Assembly (NCBI RefSeq): GCF_009906855.1
Contig: NZ_CP047650.1
Span: 3,038,001 to 3,102,000, forward strand
Source of the DNA: Xylophilus rhododendri
GTDB taxonomy: Bacteria > Pseudomonadota > Gammaproteobacteria > Burkholderiales > Burkholderiaceae_C
Direction: 5' to 3'
Length of the DNA stretch: 64,000 nt
Shown here in pieces: positions 35,569-45,964 of the stretch (its first letter is position 1; every line of letters starts with the position of its first letter). Position numbers and translations under genes: made by a program. The notes below the pieces were generated by a model. The model made no database searches, was not told the DNA's origin, and saw only the letters and a program-made list of their open reading frames with translations.

Positions 35569-37104
35569 TCAGTCCGGCGCGCGCAGCACCCGGCGGTACT
35601 GCGCGGCCTCGGCCAGATGGACCGCGGTGACCGCCGGCTCCCCCGTCAGATCGGCGATGGTGCGCGCCACCCGCAGCACCCGGTGCGTGCTGCGCGCCGA
35701 CCAGCCCAGCTTGGCGGCGGTCTTGTGCAGAAAGGCCAGGGCCTGGGGCGCCAGCGCCGCATGCAGTTCGATATCGCCCGCCTGCAGCCGGTGGTTGCCG
35801 CAGCCCTGCCGGTGCAAGGCGCGTTCGTGGGCCTGCCGCACCCGGGCGCGGATGGCGGCGCTGTCCTCGCCGGGCGGCGCATGCAGCAGGCGGTCCGGCG
35901 GCAGGGCCGGCACCTCGATCTGCAGGTCGATGCGGTCGAGCAGCGGCCCGGAGATGCGCGCCTGGTAACGCTGGATCTGTTCCGGGCTGGAGCGGTAGGG
36001 GTTCTCGCGGGTGCCCAGGCCGCCGCAGGGCGTGGGGTTCATGGCGGCGATCAGCTGGAAACGCGCGGGGAATTCGGCGCGCAGCGCGGCGCGCGAGATG
36101 CTGATCTGGCCGGTCTCCATCGGCTCGCGCAGCGCTTCCAGGGCAGGCCTCGGGAACTCCGGCAGTTCATCGAGGAAAAGCACCCCGTGGTGGGCCATCG
36201 AAATCTCGCCCGGCCGCGGCGGCGACCCACCGCCCACCAGCGCGGCGGCACTTGCCGTGTGATGCGGCGCCCGGGTGGGCCGCGCGCCCCAGGCGCGCAG
36301 ATCGAAGCGGCCCGACAGGCTGGCGATGGCCGCGCTCTCCAGCGCCTCGTCCAGCGACATCGGCGGCAGCAGCCCGGCAAAACGCTGGGCCAGCATCGAC
36401 TTGCCCGAGCCCGGCGGCCCCACCATCAGCAGGCTGTGGCCGCCGGCGGCGGCGATCTCTAGCACCCGCTTGGCGCTGTCCTGGCCGCGCACGTCGCGCA
36501 GGTCGGGATAGCAGAGCGGCTCCGACAGCGCCGGTGCGCCCGGCCGGGCCCAGCCATCGCCCGCTTCGGGCGGGCCTTCGGCCGTCTCGGGCAGGAACCG
36601 GCCGACCACATCCAGCAGGTGCCGGGCGCCATACACCTCACGCCCCGGCACCAGCGCGGCCTCGCTGGCGCTGGCCGTCGGCAGCACCAGCCGCACCGAG
36701 GGCGAACCCCGCCGCAGCGTCAGCGCCATGGCCAGCGCGCCGCGCACCGGCCGCAGTTCGCCCGACAGCGACAGCTCCCCGGCGAACTCCCAGCCCGCCA
36801 GCCGGCCCGCGTCCACCTGGCCGCTGGCCGCCAGGATGCCGAACGCGATCGGCAGATCGAAACGCCCCGAATCCTTGGGCAGGTCGGCCGGCGCCAGATT
36901 GACGGTGATGCGTTTGCTGTGCGGAAACTCCAGCCCCGCGTTCAGCAAGGCCGAGCGCACCCGCTCGCGCGCTTCCTTCACCTCGACATCGGCCAGCCCG
37001 ACCAGCGTGAAGCAGGGCAGGCCGTTGGCCAAGTGGACTTCGACCGTCACCGCGGCCGCCTCCATGCCCTGCAGGGCCCGGCTTTGCACGACGGCAATCG
37101 ACAT
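35569..37104 (-). CDS. comM: YifB/ComM family magnesium-chelatase-like AAA+ ATPase
   Basis: 511 residues. ComM is a hexameric helicase promoting branch migration during natural transformation. The family start SIAVVQSRALQGMEAAAVTVEVHLANGLP is present. Walker A is MVGPPGSGKSMLAQR near residue 230, and Walker B is VLFLDELPEFPR. A C-terminal Mg_chelatase_C region follows (STHRVLRVARTIADL). The length is the usual ~510. Divergent from the TorF-glnK-amtB unit. Confidence 0.94.
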   Translation of the reverse strand: MSIAVVQSRALQGMEAAAVTVEVHLANGLPCFTLVGLADVEVKEARERVRSALLNAGLEFPHSKRITVNLAPADLPKDSGRFDLPIAFGILAASGQVDAGRLAGWEFAGELSLSGELRPVRGALAMALTLRRGSPSVRLVLPTASASEAALVPGREVYGARHLLDVVGRFLPETAEGPPEAGDGWARPGAPALSEPLCYPDLRDVRGQDSAKRVLEIAAAGGHSLLMVGPPGSGKSMLAQRFAGLLPPMSLDEALESAAIASLSGRFDLRAWGARPTRAPHHTASAAALVGGGSPPRPGEISMAHHGVLFLDELPEFPRPALEALREPMETGQISISRAALRAEFPARFQLIAAMNPTPCGGLGTRENPYRSSPEQIQRYQARISGPLLDRIDLQIEVPALPPDRLLHAPPGEDSAAIRARVRQAHERALHRQGCGNHRLQAGDIELHAALAPQALAFLHKTAAKLGWSARSTHRVLRVARTIADLTGEPAVTAVHLAEAAQYRRVLRAPD

Positions 37105-37309
37105 GGGATTTCCTTATGAAGCGCGACCGAATCTCGCGAAATCCGGCATATTAACAAGAATGTTAGTGAGCGCTCTGCACTATCTCTGGGCATAAAAATG
37201 CCCGAGGCGCCGATTCGGCGCAATCATGTTCTGTCAAAAGAACAAGATGCACCGCGAGCATTAGGGTATGCCCTGGCTTTGGTGCATCCCTGATGGGTCG
37301 AGGGACATC

Positions 37310-37325
37310 TGGCATGGATCGTGCA
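37310..37325 (+). promoter_or_regulatory. Sigma-54 promoter of the porin-glnK-amtB unit
   Basis: TGGCAT (37310-37315) with GC at 37323-37324 gives the -24/-12 spacing of GG-N10-GC. Start of transcription would be near 37336, about 48 bases before the porin ATG. Half-sites resembling NtrC boxes, TGCACC at 37248 and GGTGCA at 37281, lie upstream but are 27 bases apart, not the usual 5. Nitrogen control by NtrC is typical for glnK-amtB and is inferred here. Confidence 0.68.
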
Positions 37326-37383
37326 ATTTGCTCTGTGGCAATTTGTCACACCCACCCCCTTCCACCCCCCGGAGAAGAGAGAA

Positions 37384-38519
<1,136 letters not shown>

Positions 38520-38545
38520 TCCGGCAGGACGAAAGAGCACAAGCC

Positions 38546-40123
38546 ATGAAAAAATTCCTTGCTTCCCTCCTGCTGGGCGCGAGCCTGATCGCCGGCGCCT
38601 CGTTCGCCGTCGCCCAGAACGCACCCACCACCAACGCCACCGGCACCACCGGTGAAGCCAGCACGGCCGCACCGGCCGCGACAGCTGCTGCCCCGGCCGC
38701 ACCCGCTGCCGCCGCTCCGGCTGCGCCGGCCGCCGCCGCTGCTGCTGCACCCGCAGCCGCCGAGGCAGCGCCCGCCGCCGCGCCGGCACCGGTGCCCAAC
38801 AAGGGCGACACCGCCTGGATGCTGGTCTCCACCCTGCTGGTGCTGATGATGGCCGTGCCCGGCCTGGCCCTGTTCTACGGCGGCCTGGTCCGCAGCAAGA
38901 ACATGCTGTCGGTGCTGATGCAGGTGCTGGTCACCTTCTCGCTGATCCTGGTCCTGTGGTTCATCTACGGCTACAGCCTGGCGTTCACCGAGGGCAATGC
39001 CTTCGTGGGCGGCTTCGACCGCTTCTTCATGAAGGGCATCTGGGACAACACCGCCGGCACCTTCGCCAACGGCGCGACCTTCAGCAAGGGCGTGGTCATT
39101 CCGGAAATCGTGTTCGCCGTCTTCCAGGCCACGTTCGCCGGCATCACCTGCGCGCTGATCGTCGGTTCGTTCGCCGAGCGCATCAAGTTCTCGGCCGTGC
39201 TGGCCTTCATGGTGCTGTGGTTCACCTTCAGCTACATCCCGATGGCCCACATGGTCTGGTTCTGGATGGGTCCGGACGCCTACACCGGCGCTGACGTGGT
39301 CGACGCGATGAACGCCAAGGCCGGCCTGCTCTGGCAGTGGGGCGCGCTGGACTTCGCCGGCGGCACCGTGGTGCACATCAACGCGGCCGTCGCCGGCCTG
39401 GTGGGCGCCTACTGCGTGGGCAAGCGCATCGGCTTCGGCAAGGAAGCGCTGACCCCGCACAGCCTGACCCTGACCATGGTCGGCGCCTCGCTGCTGTGGG
39501 TGGGCTGGTTCGGCTTCAACGCCGGCTCCGCCCTGGAAGCCAACGGCACCGCCGCCCTGGCCTTCGCCAACACCATGCTGGCCACCGCCGCCGCGGTGCT
39601 GACCTGGTCGCTGGGTGAAGCCATGCTGCGCGGCAAGTCGTCCATGCTGGGTGCCGCTTCCGGCGCCGTCGCCGGCCTGGTGGCCATCACCCCCGCCGCC
39701 GGCAACGTCGGCATCGGTGGCGGCCTGGTCATCGGCCTGATCTCCGGCTTCGCCGGCCTCTGGGGCGTGACCGGCCTGAAGAAGATGCTGGGCGCCGACG
39801 ACACGCTGGACGTGTTCGGCGTGCACGGCGTCTGCGGCATCCTGGGTGCCCTGCTGACCGGCGTGTTCAACGCCCCCAGCCTGGGTGGCCCCGGCTATGT
39901 CGCCGACTGGACCACCGCCACCGTCGTGACGGCCGATGCCTTCTCGATCGGTTCGCAGGTCTGGGTGCAGTTGAAGGGCGTGATCCTGACCGTCGTCTGG
40001 TCGGGTGTGGTCTCCTTCATCGCCTACAAGCTGGTCGACATGACCATCGGCCTGCGCGTCAGCGAAGAAGCCGAGCGCGAAGGCCTGGACATCACCTCGC
40101 ACGGCGAAACCGCCTACCACTAA
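38546..40123 (+). CDS. amtB: Ammonium transporter AmtB with long Ala/Pro-rich periplasmic leader
   Basis: 525 residues. The inner-membrane ammonium channel has eleven transmembrane segments from about residue 90. Signature strings are seen: DTAWMLVSTLLVLMMAVPGLALFYGG, the FIYGYSLAF and DFAGGTVVHINAAVAGLVGAYCVG regions with the conserved pore His, and the C-terminal VDMTIGLRVSEEAEREGLD that contacts GlnK. Between the signal peptide (to about VAQ, residue 24) and the first helix is a roughly 65-residue segment of Ala and Pro. Usual AmtB proteins lack such a linker or have a short one. A perfect terminator follows. Confidence 0.94.
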   Translation: MKKFLASLLLGASLIAGASFAVAQNAPTTNATGTTGEASTAAPAATAAAPAAPAAAAPAAPAAAAAAAPAAAEAAPAAAPAPVPNKGDTAWMLVSTLLVLMMAVPGLALFYGGLVRSKNMLSVLMQVLVTFSLILVLWFIYGYSLAFTEGNAFVGGFDRFFMKGIWDNTAGTFANGATFSKGVVIPEIVFAVFQATFAGITCALIVGSFAERIKFSAVLAFMVLWFTFSYIPMAHMVWFWMGPDAYTGADVVDAMNAKAGLLWQWGALDFAGGTVVHINAAVAGLVGAYCVGKRIGFGKEALTPHSLTLTMVGASLLWVGWFGFNAGSALEANGTAALAFANTMLATAAAVLTWSLGEAMLRGKSSMLGAASGAVAGLVAITPAAGNVGIGGGLVIGLISGFAGLWGVTGLKKMLGADDTLDVFGVHGVCGILGALLTGVFNAPSLGGPGYVADWTTATVVTADAFSIGSQVWVQLKGVILTVVWSGVVSFIAYKLVDMTIGLRVSEEAEREGLDITSHGETAYH

Positions 40124-40206
40124 ACATCGCGGGAGAGCTGGCGCGGTCCTTGCATCGTTGCCAGCGCTGCGAACTTGCTTTGTAGCGAGAGTCTCCTTTG
40201 GATGTT

Positions 40207-40236
40207 GGGCCCGCCTCACCGCGGGCCCTTTTTTTT
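40207..40236 (+). terminator. Rho-independent terminator after amtB
   Basis: GGGCCCGC (40207-40214) pairs with GCGGGCCC (40221-40228) across a six-base loop, followed by eight T. It closes the porin-glnK-amtB unit. Confidence 0.93.
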
Positions 40237-40283
40237 GTGCGGCCGGACACGGCGCGGCCAGCGGCAGCCGCTAAGGTGTGGCC

Positions 40284-41225
40284 ATGCAAAGCAGCGACTG
40301 GACTCCCGCCTTCGAACAGCCCGATCTCCTGGGCGAATCCCCCTTCTGGCACCCCTTGGAGCGGCTGCTCTACTGGGTGGACATTCCCGGCCGCAAGCTG
40401 CTGCGCGGCGATCCTCAAGACGGTCGGCGCGAGACCTGGGACATGCCGAGCGAGCCCGGCTGCATCGCACCGGTACGGGGCGGCGGCCTGGTGATCGCCC
40501 TGCGCGACGGCATCTACCGCGCGCAAAACTGGGGCGGCACGCTGGCCCTGCTGGCGCGTTTTCCGCACGATCCGGCCCTGGTGCGCTTCAACGACGGCAA
40601 ATGCGACAGCCAGGGCCGCTTCTGGGCCAGCACCGTCTACGAGCCCAAGGACAAACGCGGCGCCGATCTGTGGTGCCTGGACATGCGCGGCGGCAAGGCC
40701 GAGGCGATGCTCAAGGCCTGCAACGCCACCACCGGCAACGGCATGGCCTGGACGCCCGACGAAAGCGGCGCCTTCTGGTCGGATACGCCCCGCCACCGCA
40801 TCCACGCCTGGGACTACGAATCCGCCACCGGCGTGCTGCGCCGCCACCGGGTGTTCCGCCAGTTCCCGCCCAAGCCCGAGGGCTGGACCTCCGCCGAAGC
40901 CGGCGCGCGCCCCTACGGCGGCCGGCCCGACGGCGCGGCCATGGACAGCGCCGGCCGCTACCACTGCGCCATGTTCGAGGGCTCGCGCCTGCTGCGCATC
41001 GATGCCGACGGCGTGGGCGAGAGCAGCCTGGCCCTGCCGGCGGTCTGCCCCACCATGCCCTGCTTCGGCGGCGAGGACCTGCGCACCCTCTTCGTCACCA
41101 CCTCGCGCGAGAAGCGCCCGCCGGAAGAACTGCAGCGCACGCCGCTGGCGGGCCGGGTGCTGCAGGCGCGGGTGGAGGTGGCCGGCCTGCCGGTGAATTT
41201 CTTCGATCCGGGGCCGGGCGGCTGA
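40284..41225 (+). CDS. SMP-30/gluconolactonase-like lactonase
   Basis: 313 residues from ATG 40284; a GTG six bases upstream is equally possible. A six-bladed beta-propeller hydrolase of sugar lactones. Metal ligands typical of SMP-30 are visible: Glu in LLGESPFWHP, Asn in RFNDGKCDSQGRFW, Asn in TTGNGMAWTPDE and Asp in PDGAAMDSAG. The exact lactone is unknown. It stands alone between amtB and the glycolate oxidase genes. Confidence 0.87.
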   Translation: MQSSDWTPAFEQPDLLGESPFWHPLERLLYWVDIPGRKLLRGDPQDGRRETWDMPSEPGCIAPVRGGGLVIALRDGIYRAQNWGGTLALLARFPHDPALVRFNDGKCDSQGRFWASTVYEPKDKRGADLWCLDMRGGKAEAMLKACNATTGNGMAWTPDESGAFWSDTPRHRIHAWDYESATGVLRRHRVFRQFPPKPEGWTSAEAGARPYGGRPDGAAMDSAGRYHCAMFEGSRLLRIDADGVGESSLALPAVCPTMPCFGGEDLRTLFVTTSREKRPPEELQRTPLAGRVLQARVEVAGLPVNFFDPGPGG

Positions 41226-41323
41226 CTTCCTAGGGTTAGCCCCAGTCACTTTTCTTCGATCGGGGCTGGCAGTGCCATCGATTTCCGGCGGCGCGGGCTT
41301 CACGGGCCCGTAACATCCGGAGC

Positions 41324-42439
41324 ATGTCTTTGTCCGTCAACGAACTGGTCGACCGGGTACGCGCCGCCGCCGCCGACAAGCAGCCGCTCCGCATCCGGGG
41401 CGGCGGCACCAAGGATTTCTACGGCCACCCGGTAGCGGGCGAGATGCTGGAGACCGGCGGCCTCAGCGGCATCGTCGATTACGAGCCCAGCGAACTGGTC
41501 GTCACCGCCCTGGCCGGCACCCCGCTGGCCGAACTGGAGGCCGCCCTGGCCGAGCGCGGCCAGTGCCTGCCCTTCGAGCCGCCGCGCTTCGGCGCCGGCG
41601 GCACCGTCGGCGGCATGGTGGCGGCGGGCCTGGCCGGGCCGGCGCGGGCCAGCGTGGGTTCGGTGCGCGACTATGTGCTGGGCACCCAGCTTCTGAACGG
41701 CAAGGCCGAGCTGCTCGACTTCGGCGGCCAGGTGATGAAGAACGTCGCCGGCTACGACGTCTCGCGGCTGCTCGCCGGCTCGCTCGGCACCCTGGGCGTG
41801 ATCACCCGGGTCAGCCTGAAGGTGCTGCCGGTGCCGCCGGCAGAGGCCACGCTGCGCTGGGCCTGTTCGCAGGACGAGGCGCTGGAACTGCTGCACGGCT
41901 GGGGCGGCCAGCCCTGGCCGCTGAATGCCAGCCGCTGGCAGCTGGAAGATGCCGCCGATGCCGGCTCCGGCGTGCTGCACCTGCGGCTGCGGGGTGCCGT
42001 CGCCGCCGTGCAGGCGGCCTGCCAGACGCTGGGCGGGCGGGCCGTGCCGGGCGAGGTGCACAGCGACTGGGAAGCCTGCCGCGACCAGCGCCTGGCCTGG
42101 TTCGCCGCGCGGCCGCCAGGCCACGACCTGTGGCGCCTCTCGCTGCCGCAGACCGCGCCGGTGCTGGGTTCGGGATTGGCAAACGCGATCGGCCCGCTGG
42201 TCGAATGGCATGGCGCCCAGCGCTGGTACCAGCTCGACGCACGAGACACCCAGGCAGCCCATGCGCTGCGCCAGGCCGCGCACGAGGCCGGCGGCCATGC
42301 TGTGCGTTTCCGCCCGGCCGATCCGGCGGCCGGCGAGCGTTTCGCGCCGCTGTCCGCCGCCTTGGCGCGCATCCACGAGGCCTTGCGCCGCAGCTTCGAC
42401 CCCCACCGCATCTTCAACCCCGGCCGCATGCACCCCTGA
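41324..42439 (+). CDS. glcE: Glycolate oxidase FAD-binding subunit GlcE
   Basis: 371 residues. FAD-binding subunit of the glycolate dehydrogenase complex that oxidises glycolate to glyoxylate. The FAD_binding_4 motif is seen: LRIRGGGTKDFYG, then YEPSELVVTALAGTPLAELEAAL and GGTVGGMVAAGLAGPAR. It ends with HRIFNPGRM, usual for GlcE. It is separated from glcF by a DUF1275 gene, and the catalytic subunit gene glcD is not found on either side. Confidence 0.9.
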   Translation: MSLSVNELVDRVRAAAADKQPLRIRGGGTKDFYGHPVAGEMLETGGLSGIVDYEPSELVVTALAGTPLAELEAALAERGQCLPFEPPRFGAGGTVGGMVAAGLAGPARASVGSVRDYVLGTQLLNGKAELLDFGGQVMKNVAGYDVSRLLAGSLGTLGVITRVSLKVLPVPPAEATLRWACSQDEALELLHGWGGQPWPLNASRWQLEDAADAGSGVLHLRLRGAVAAVQAACQTLGGRAVPGEVHSDWEACRDQRLAWFAARPPGHDLWRLSLPQTAPVLGSGLANAIGPLVEWHGAQRWYQLDARDTQAAHALRQAAHEAGGHAVRFRPADPAAGERFAPLSAALARIHEALRRSFDPHRIFNPGRMHP

Positions 42440-42445
42440 TCCGCC

Positions 42446-43255
42446 ATGCAACGTCTGCTGCACCTCGCCGACCGCCACCGCAGTGCCTCCACCACCCGCT
42501 GGCTGGGCTGGCTGCTGGCCTTCAACGCGGGCGCGGTGAATGCGGGCGGCATCCTGGTGGTCGGCATGTACACCTCGCACATGACCGGCTTTGCCTCCCA
42601 GGTGGCCGACGGCCTGGTGCTGGGCCGCGCCGCGATGCTGGCGAGCGCGCTGGGCGCGCTGCTGTCCTTTCTGTGCGGCGCCGCCGTCACCGCCATGGTG
42701 GTGGCCTGGGCGCGCCAGCACCGCCTGCGCAGCGGCTTCGCCCTGCCGCTGCTGCTGGAGGCGGCGCTGCTGCTGCCCTTCGGCCTGATGGGTGCGATCA
42801 CCCTGAACTGGCCCACGCCCTTCGCCGTGCCGGCCACGGTGCTGCTGCTGGCCTTCATCATGGGACTGCAGAACGCCATGGGCACCCAGGCCTCGGGCGG
42901 CCGGGTGCGCAGCACCCACATGACCGGCAACATCACCGACCTGGGCATCGAGCTGGGCAAGCTGATCTACCGCAACCGCAGCGGCCTGCCGCCGGACGTG
43001 GTGGTGCGTGCCGACCGCGGCCGCATGCGCATGTATGGCGGCCTGCTGCTGGCCTTCATCGTCGGCGGGCTGTTCGGCGCGGCGGGCTTTCACTACATCG
43101 GCTTTCTCTGGGTGCTGCCGATGGCGGCGCTGCTGCTGACGCTGGCCCTGCCGCCGGTGCTGCACGACCTGCGCCAGCGCAACCATTTGCACACGGTGCT
43201 GGTGCGTGTCCTGGAGCGCCTGGGCCAGTGGTTCCGCCTGCGCCGCCATTCCTGA
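42446..43255 (+). CDS. DUF1275 (YoaK family) membrane protein
   Basis: 269 residues with about six hydrophobic segments. GAVNAGGILVVGMYTSHMTGFASQVADGL and the later VRSTHMTGNITDLGIELGKL are DUF1275 signatures. Function is unknown in the family. It starts 6 bases after the glcE stop and ends 24 bases before glcF, so it is probably translated from the same transcript as both. Confidence 0.9.
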   Translation: MQRLLHLADRHRSASTTRWLGWLLAFNAGAVNAGGILVVGMYTSHMTGFASQVADGLVLGRAAMLASALGALLSFLCGAAVTAMVVAWARQHRLRSGFALPLLLEAALLLPFGLMGAITLNWPTPFAVPATVLLLAFIMGLQNAMGTQASGGRVRSTHMTGNITDLGIELGKLIYRNRSGLPPDVVVRADRGRMRMYGGLLLAFIVGGLFGAAGFHYIGFLWVLPMAALLLTLALPPVLHDLRQRNHLHTVLVRVLERLGQWFRLRRHS

Positions 43256-43279
43256 AAAACCAGCACCAGAAAAAGCCCC

Positions 43280-44554
43280 ATGCAGACCCAGCTGTCACCC
43301 GAATTCGCCGATACCGCCGATGGCCGCGAGGCCGAGGCGATCCTGCGCAAATGCGTGCATTGCGGCTTCTGCACCGCCACCTGCCCCACCTACCAGCTGC
43401 TGGGCGACGAACTCGACGGCCCGCGCGGCCGCATCTACCTGATCAAGCAGGTGCTCGAAGGCCAGCAGCCCACCGAGAAGACACGCACCCATCTCGACCG
43501 CTGCCTCACCTGCCGCAACTGCGAAACCACCTGCCCGAGCGGCGTGCAGTACGGCCACCTGGTGGACATCGGCCGGCGCATCGTCGAGAAGAAGGTGCCG
43601 CGCAGCCCCGGCCAGCGCGCCCTGCGCTGGACCCTCAAGCAGGGCCTGACCTCACCCCTGTTCGCCCCGGCGATGAAGCTCGGCCAGTCGGTGCGCGGAC
43701 TGCTGCCGCCGGCCCTGCAGGCCAAGGTGCCGGCGCGCCAGTCGGCCGGCACGTGGCCCAGCCGCACCCACGCGCGCCGCATGCTGCTGCTGGCCGGCTG
43801 CGTGCAGCCCGCCATGGCGCCCAACATCAATGCGGCGACGGCGCGAGTGCTCGATGCCTGCGGCATCCAGACCGTGATCGCCGAGGCCGCCCGCTGCTGC
43901 GGGGCGGTGAAGTTCCACCTCAACGACCAGGCCGGCGGCCTGGACCAGATGCGCGCCGCCATCGACGCCTGGTGGCCGCTGCTGGACAGCGGCCAGGCCG
44001 AGGCGATCGTGCTGAATGCCTCGGGCTGCGGCGTCACCGTGAAGGAATACGGCCACCTGCTGCGCGACGATCCGGCCTATGCCGCGAAGGCCGCGCGGGT
44101 CTCCGCCGCGGCGCGCGACTTGGGCGAGCTGCTGCCCGAACTGCTGCCCCGGCTGCAGGCCGCCATCGACAAGCCGTCCGCGCACCAGGTGCTGGCCTAC
44201 CACCCGCCCTGCACCCTGCAGCACGGCCAGCAGCTGCGCGGCGGCGTCGAGCAGGCGCTGCGCACCCTGGGCTTCGCGCTGCAGACGGCGCCCGAGGAGT
44301 CGCACCTGTGCTGCGGCTCCGCCGGCACCTACTCCGTACTGCAGCCGCAGCTCGCCCAGCCGCTGCGCGACCGCAAGCTGCACCATCTGCAGAAGCTGCA
44401 GCCGGCGGCCATCCTGTCGTCCAACATCGGCTGCATCACCCATCTGCAAAGCGGCACCGAAGTGCCGGTGCGCCACTGGATCGAGCTGCTGGACGAAGCA
44501 CTGTTGCCTGCCGTTTCATCGGAAAAAGCCGCCAGCCCCCGCGGGCTGGCATGA
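43280..44554 (+). CDS. glcF: Glycolate oxidase iron-sulfur subunit GlcF
   Basis: 424 residues. Two ferredoxin-type [4Fe-4S] motifs lie near residues 24 and 75: CVHCGFCTATCPT and CLTCRNCETTCPSG. The C-terminal CCG domains follow (CCGAVKFHLND; CCGSAGTYS), as in succinate dehydrogenase-type electron carriers. It passes electrons from GlcD/GlcE. GlcD is missing from the window, so the complex needs a partner gene elsewhere. Confidence 0.94.
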   Translation: MQTQLSPEFADTADGREAEAILRKCVHCGFCTATCPTYQLLGDELDGPRGRIYLIKQVLEGQQPTEKTRTHLDRCLTCRNCETTCPSGVQYGHLVDIGRRIVEKKVPRSPGQRALRWTLKQGLTSPLFAPAMKLGQSVRGLLPPALQAKVPARQSAGTWPSRTHARRMLLLAGCVQPAMAPNINAATARVLDACGIQTVIAEAARCCGAVKFHLNDQAGGLDQMRAAIDAWWPLLDSGQAEAIVLNASGCGVTVKEYGHLLRDDPAYAAKAARVSAAARDLGELLPELLPRLQAAIDKPSAHQVLAYHPPCTLQHGQQLRGGVEQALRTLGFALQTAPEESHLCCGSAGTYSVLQPQLAQPLRDRKLHHLQKLQPAAILSSNIGCITHLQSGTEVPVRHWIELLDEALLPAVSSEKAASPRGLA

Positions 44555-44585
44555 TCGAGGGTTCGCTCCCGAACTGACCGACGAC

Positions 44586-45455
44586 GTGAACGCAACCGAT
44601 TCCCCCCTGGCCACCCCCGTGGCCGAAACCGCAGGCGCGGCGATCCCCGACACAGCGCCCGGTGCCGATTCCGGAGCTTCCGAGGATTTCTCCGGCGCTG
44701 CTTCCGCGCAGCCCGGCAAATCCGGCGGCCGGCGCCGCGGAGGCCGTGGCGGCCGCCGTGGCGCGGCTGCACCGGCAAGCGACGCGCCCGCCGGCAAACC
44801 CGCGGCCGGCGAACGCCATCATCGCCAGGTGCATCCGCTGCTGGAGCAGCTCGCCTCGCTCTACCCCCGGCTCTTCGGTGGCGACTTCCTGCCGCTCAAG
44901 CGCGGCATCTTCCAGGACCTGCGCGAGGCGCATCCGGAACTGCTGGCGCCCGATGCGCTGAAGGAAGCCCTGGGCCAGCACACCCGCTCCACCCGCTACC
45001 TGCAGACCATCGCCGCCGCGCGGCCGCGCCACGACCTGGCCGGCCAGTCGGTGGAGGCGCTGGCGCCCGAGCATGTCTACCAGGCCCTGATCGAACTCTG
45101 GCGCCGCCGCAGCCACCGCACGCCGGAATCCGGCCAGGCGGCCCTGCGCGACGAATGGCGCAAGCGCATCGTGCGGGCCTTCGAAAGCTCCGGCCTGGCG
45201 CGCGACGAATATGCCGAGAAGGTCCGCACACGCGACGAGATCGCCGGCGCGCTGCTCGACGAGGCGCTGTCCGAGGCTTCGGCCCAGGCCGCCAAGGACG
45301 AAGCCCTGCTGCGCGCCTTCGAAGCCGGCCAGGCCGAACTGCCGGCCTTTGCCGACATGTACGGCCTGGATCCGCGCCAGACCGCACGGGTGCTGGAAGC
45401 GGCGCAGCGCCGCCGCGGCGCGGCGCCGGCCGTCGCGCCCGCCCCGGCCGCCTGA
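44586..45455 (+). CDS. proQ: ProQ/FinO-domain RNA chaperone
   Basis: 289 residues from GTG 44586; this start is the best in frame but has a poor ribosome site. After a disordered N-terminal region rich in Ala/Gly/Arg (GGRRRGGRGGRRG), the FinO/ProQ domain occupies about 80-200: HPLLEQLASLYPRLFGGDFLPLKRGIFQDLREAHPE, then ALGQHTRSTRYLQTI. It binds structured RNAs. The long helical C terminus is variable in the family. Confidence 0.83.
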   Translation: MNATDSPLATPVAETAGAAIPDTAPGADSGASEDFSGAASAQPGKSGGRRRGGRGGRRGAAAPASDAPAGKPAAGERHHRQVHPLLEQLASLYPRLFGGDFLPLKRGIFQDLREAHPELLAPDALKEALGQHTRSTRYLQTIAAARPRHDLAGQSVEALAPEHVYQALIELWRRRSHRTPESGQAALRDEWRKRIVRAFESSGLARDEYAEKVRTRDEIAGALLDEALSEASAQAAKDEALLRAFEAGQAELPAFADMYGLDPRQTARVLEAAQRRRGAAPAVAPAPAA

Positions 45456-45481
45456 GCCCGCGGCCGCGGGTTACAGATAGC

Positions 45482-45504
45482 AGCGCCCCGCCGCGGGGCG
45501 CTTT
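45482..45504 (+). terminator. G+C-rich hairpin after proQ
   Basis: AGCGCCCCG (45482-45490) and CGGGGCGCT (45494-45502) form a perfect 9-base stem with a three-base loop, followed by only TTT. Probably terminates proQ transcripts with moderate efficiency. Confidence 0.6.
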
Positions 45505-45550
45505 CCACAATGGGCTCCCCCGGCGCATCCGCGCCTTCCGAGGAGACCCC

Positions 45551-45937
45551 ATGCCCCGTTTGTTTTCCGTGCTGCTGCCGGCCGCGACGCTTTGCTGCGC
45601 CCTGGCTGGCGCTGCCCATGCCCAGTCGCCGGCCGATGTGAAATACCGCTGCGGCGGCATCGGCTCGGACGAATCCACGCAGATGCGCGAGGAGATGAAG
45701 AGCCATCCGCTGTCCCTGCTGTTCGCCAAGCCGGACGGCGATTACCTGGCCGATGTGCAGGTCAGCCTGTCGGATACGCAGGGCAAGCCGCTGCAGGAAT
45801 GGAAGGCCAGCGGCCCCGTTTGCCTGGTGGACCTGCCGCCCGGCCGCTACAAGGTCTCGGCGCGCAGCGGCGACACCAGCCGCGACCGTGAGGTCAATGT
45901 CGGCGCAACGCCGGTGCGGCTCGACTTCCGCTTCTGA
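45551..45937 (+). CDS. Small exported protein with carboxypeptidase-regulatory-like fold
   Basis: 128 residues from ATG 45551 with an AGGAG site. The signal peptide ends at AAHAQ. The mature domain has beta-rich strings (YLADVQVSLSDTQGKPLQEWKASGPVCLVDLPPGRYKVSARSG) resembling the carboxypeptidase regulatory-like/Ig-type domain. Two cysteines (in KYRCGGIGSD and GPVCLVD) could bridge. I do not recognise a characterised function. It converges with lplT. Confidence 0.7.
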   Translation: MPRLFSVLLPAATLCCALAGAAHAQSPADVKYRCGGIGSDESTQMREEMKSHPLSLLFAKPDGDYLADVQVSLSDTQGKPLQEWKASGPVCLVDLPPGRYKVSARSGDTSRDREVNVGATPVRLDFRF

Positions 45938-45964
45938 CGCAGCCCAGGCGCGCGATGCCCGCGA

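Noticed and set aside
37188..37203. GGGCAT/ATGCCC hairpin as a terminator
   Set aside because: It lies upstream of both divergent genes and has no T run; a terminator there is not supported.
38700..38790. GC-rich triplet repeat in amtB as a tandem DNA repeat
   Set aside because: It is a codon-level Ala/Pro low-complexity stretch with varied codons, not a DNA repeat unit.
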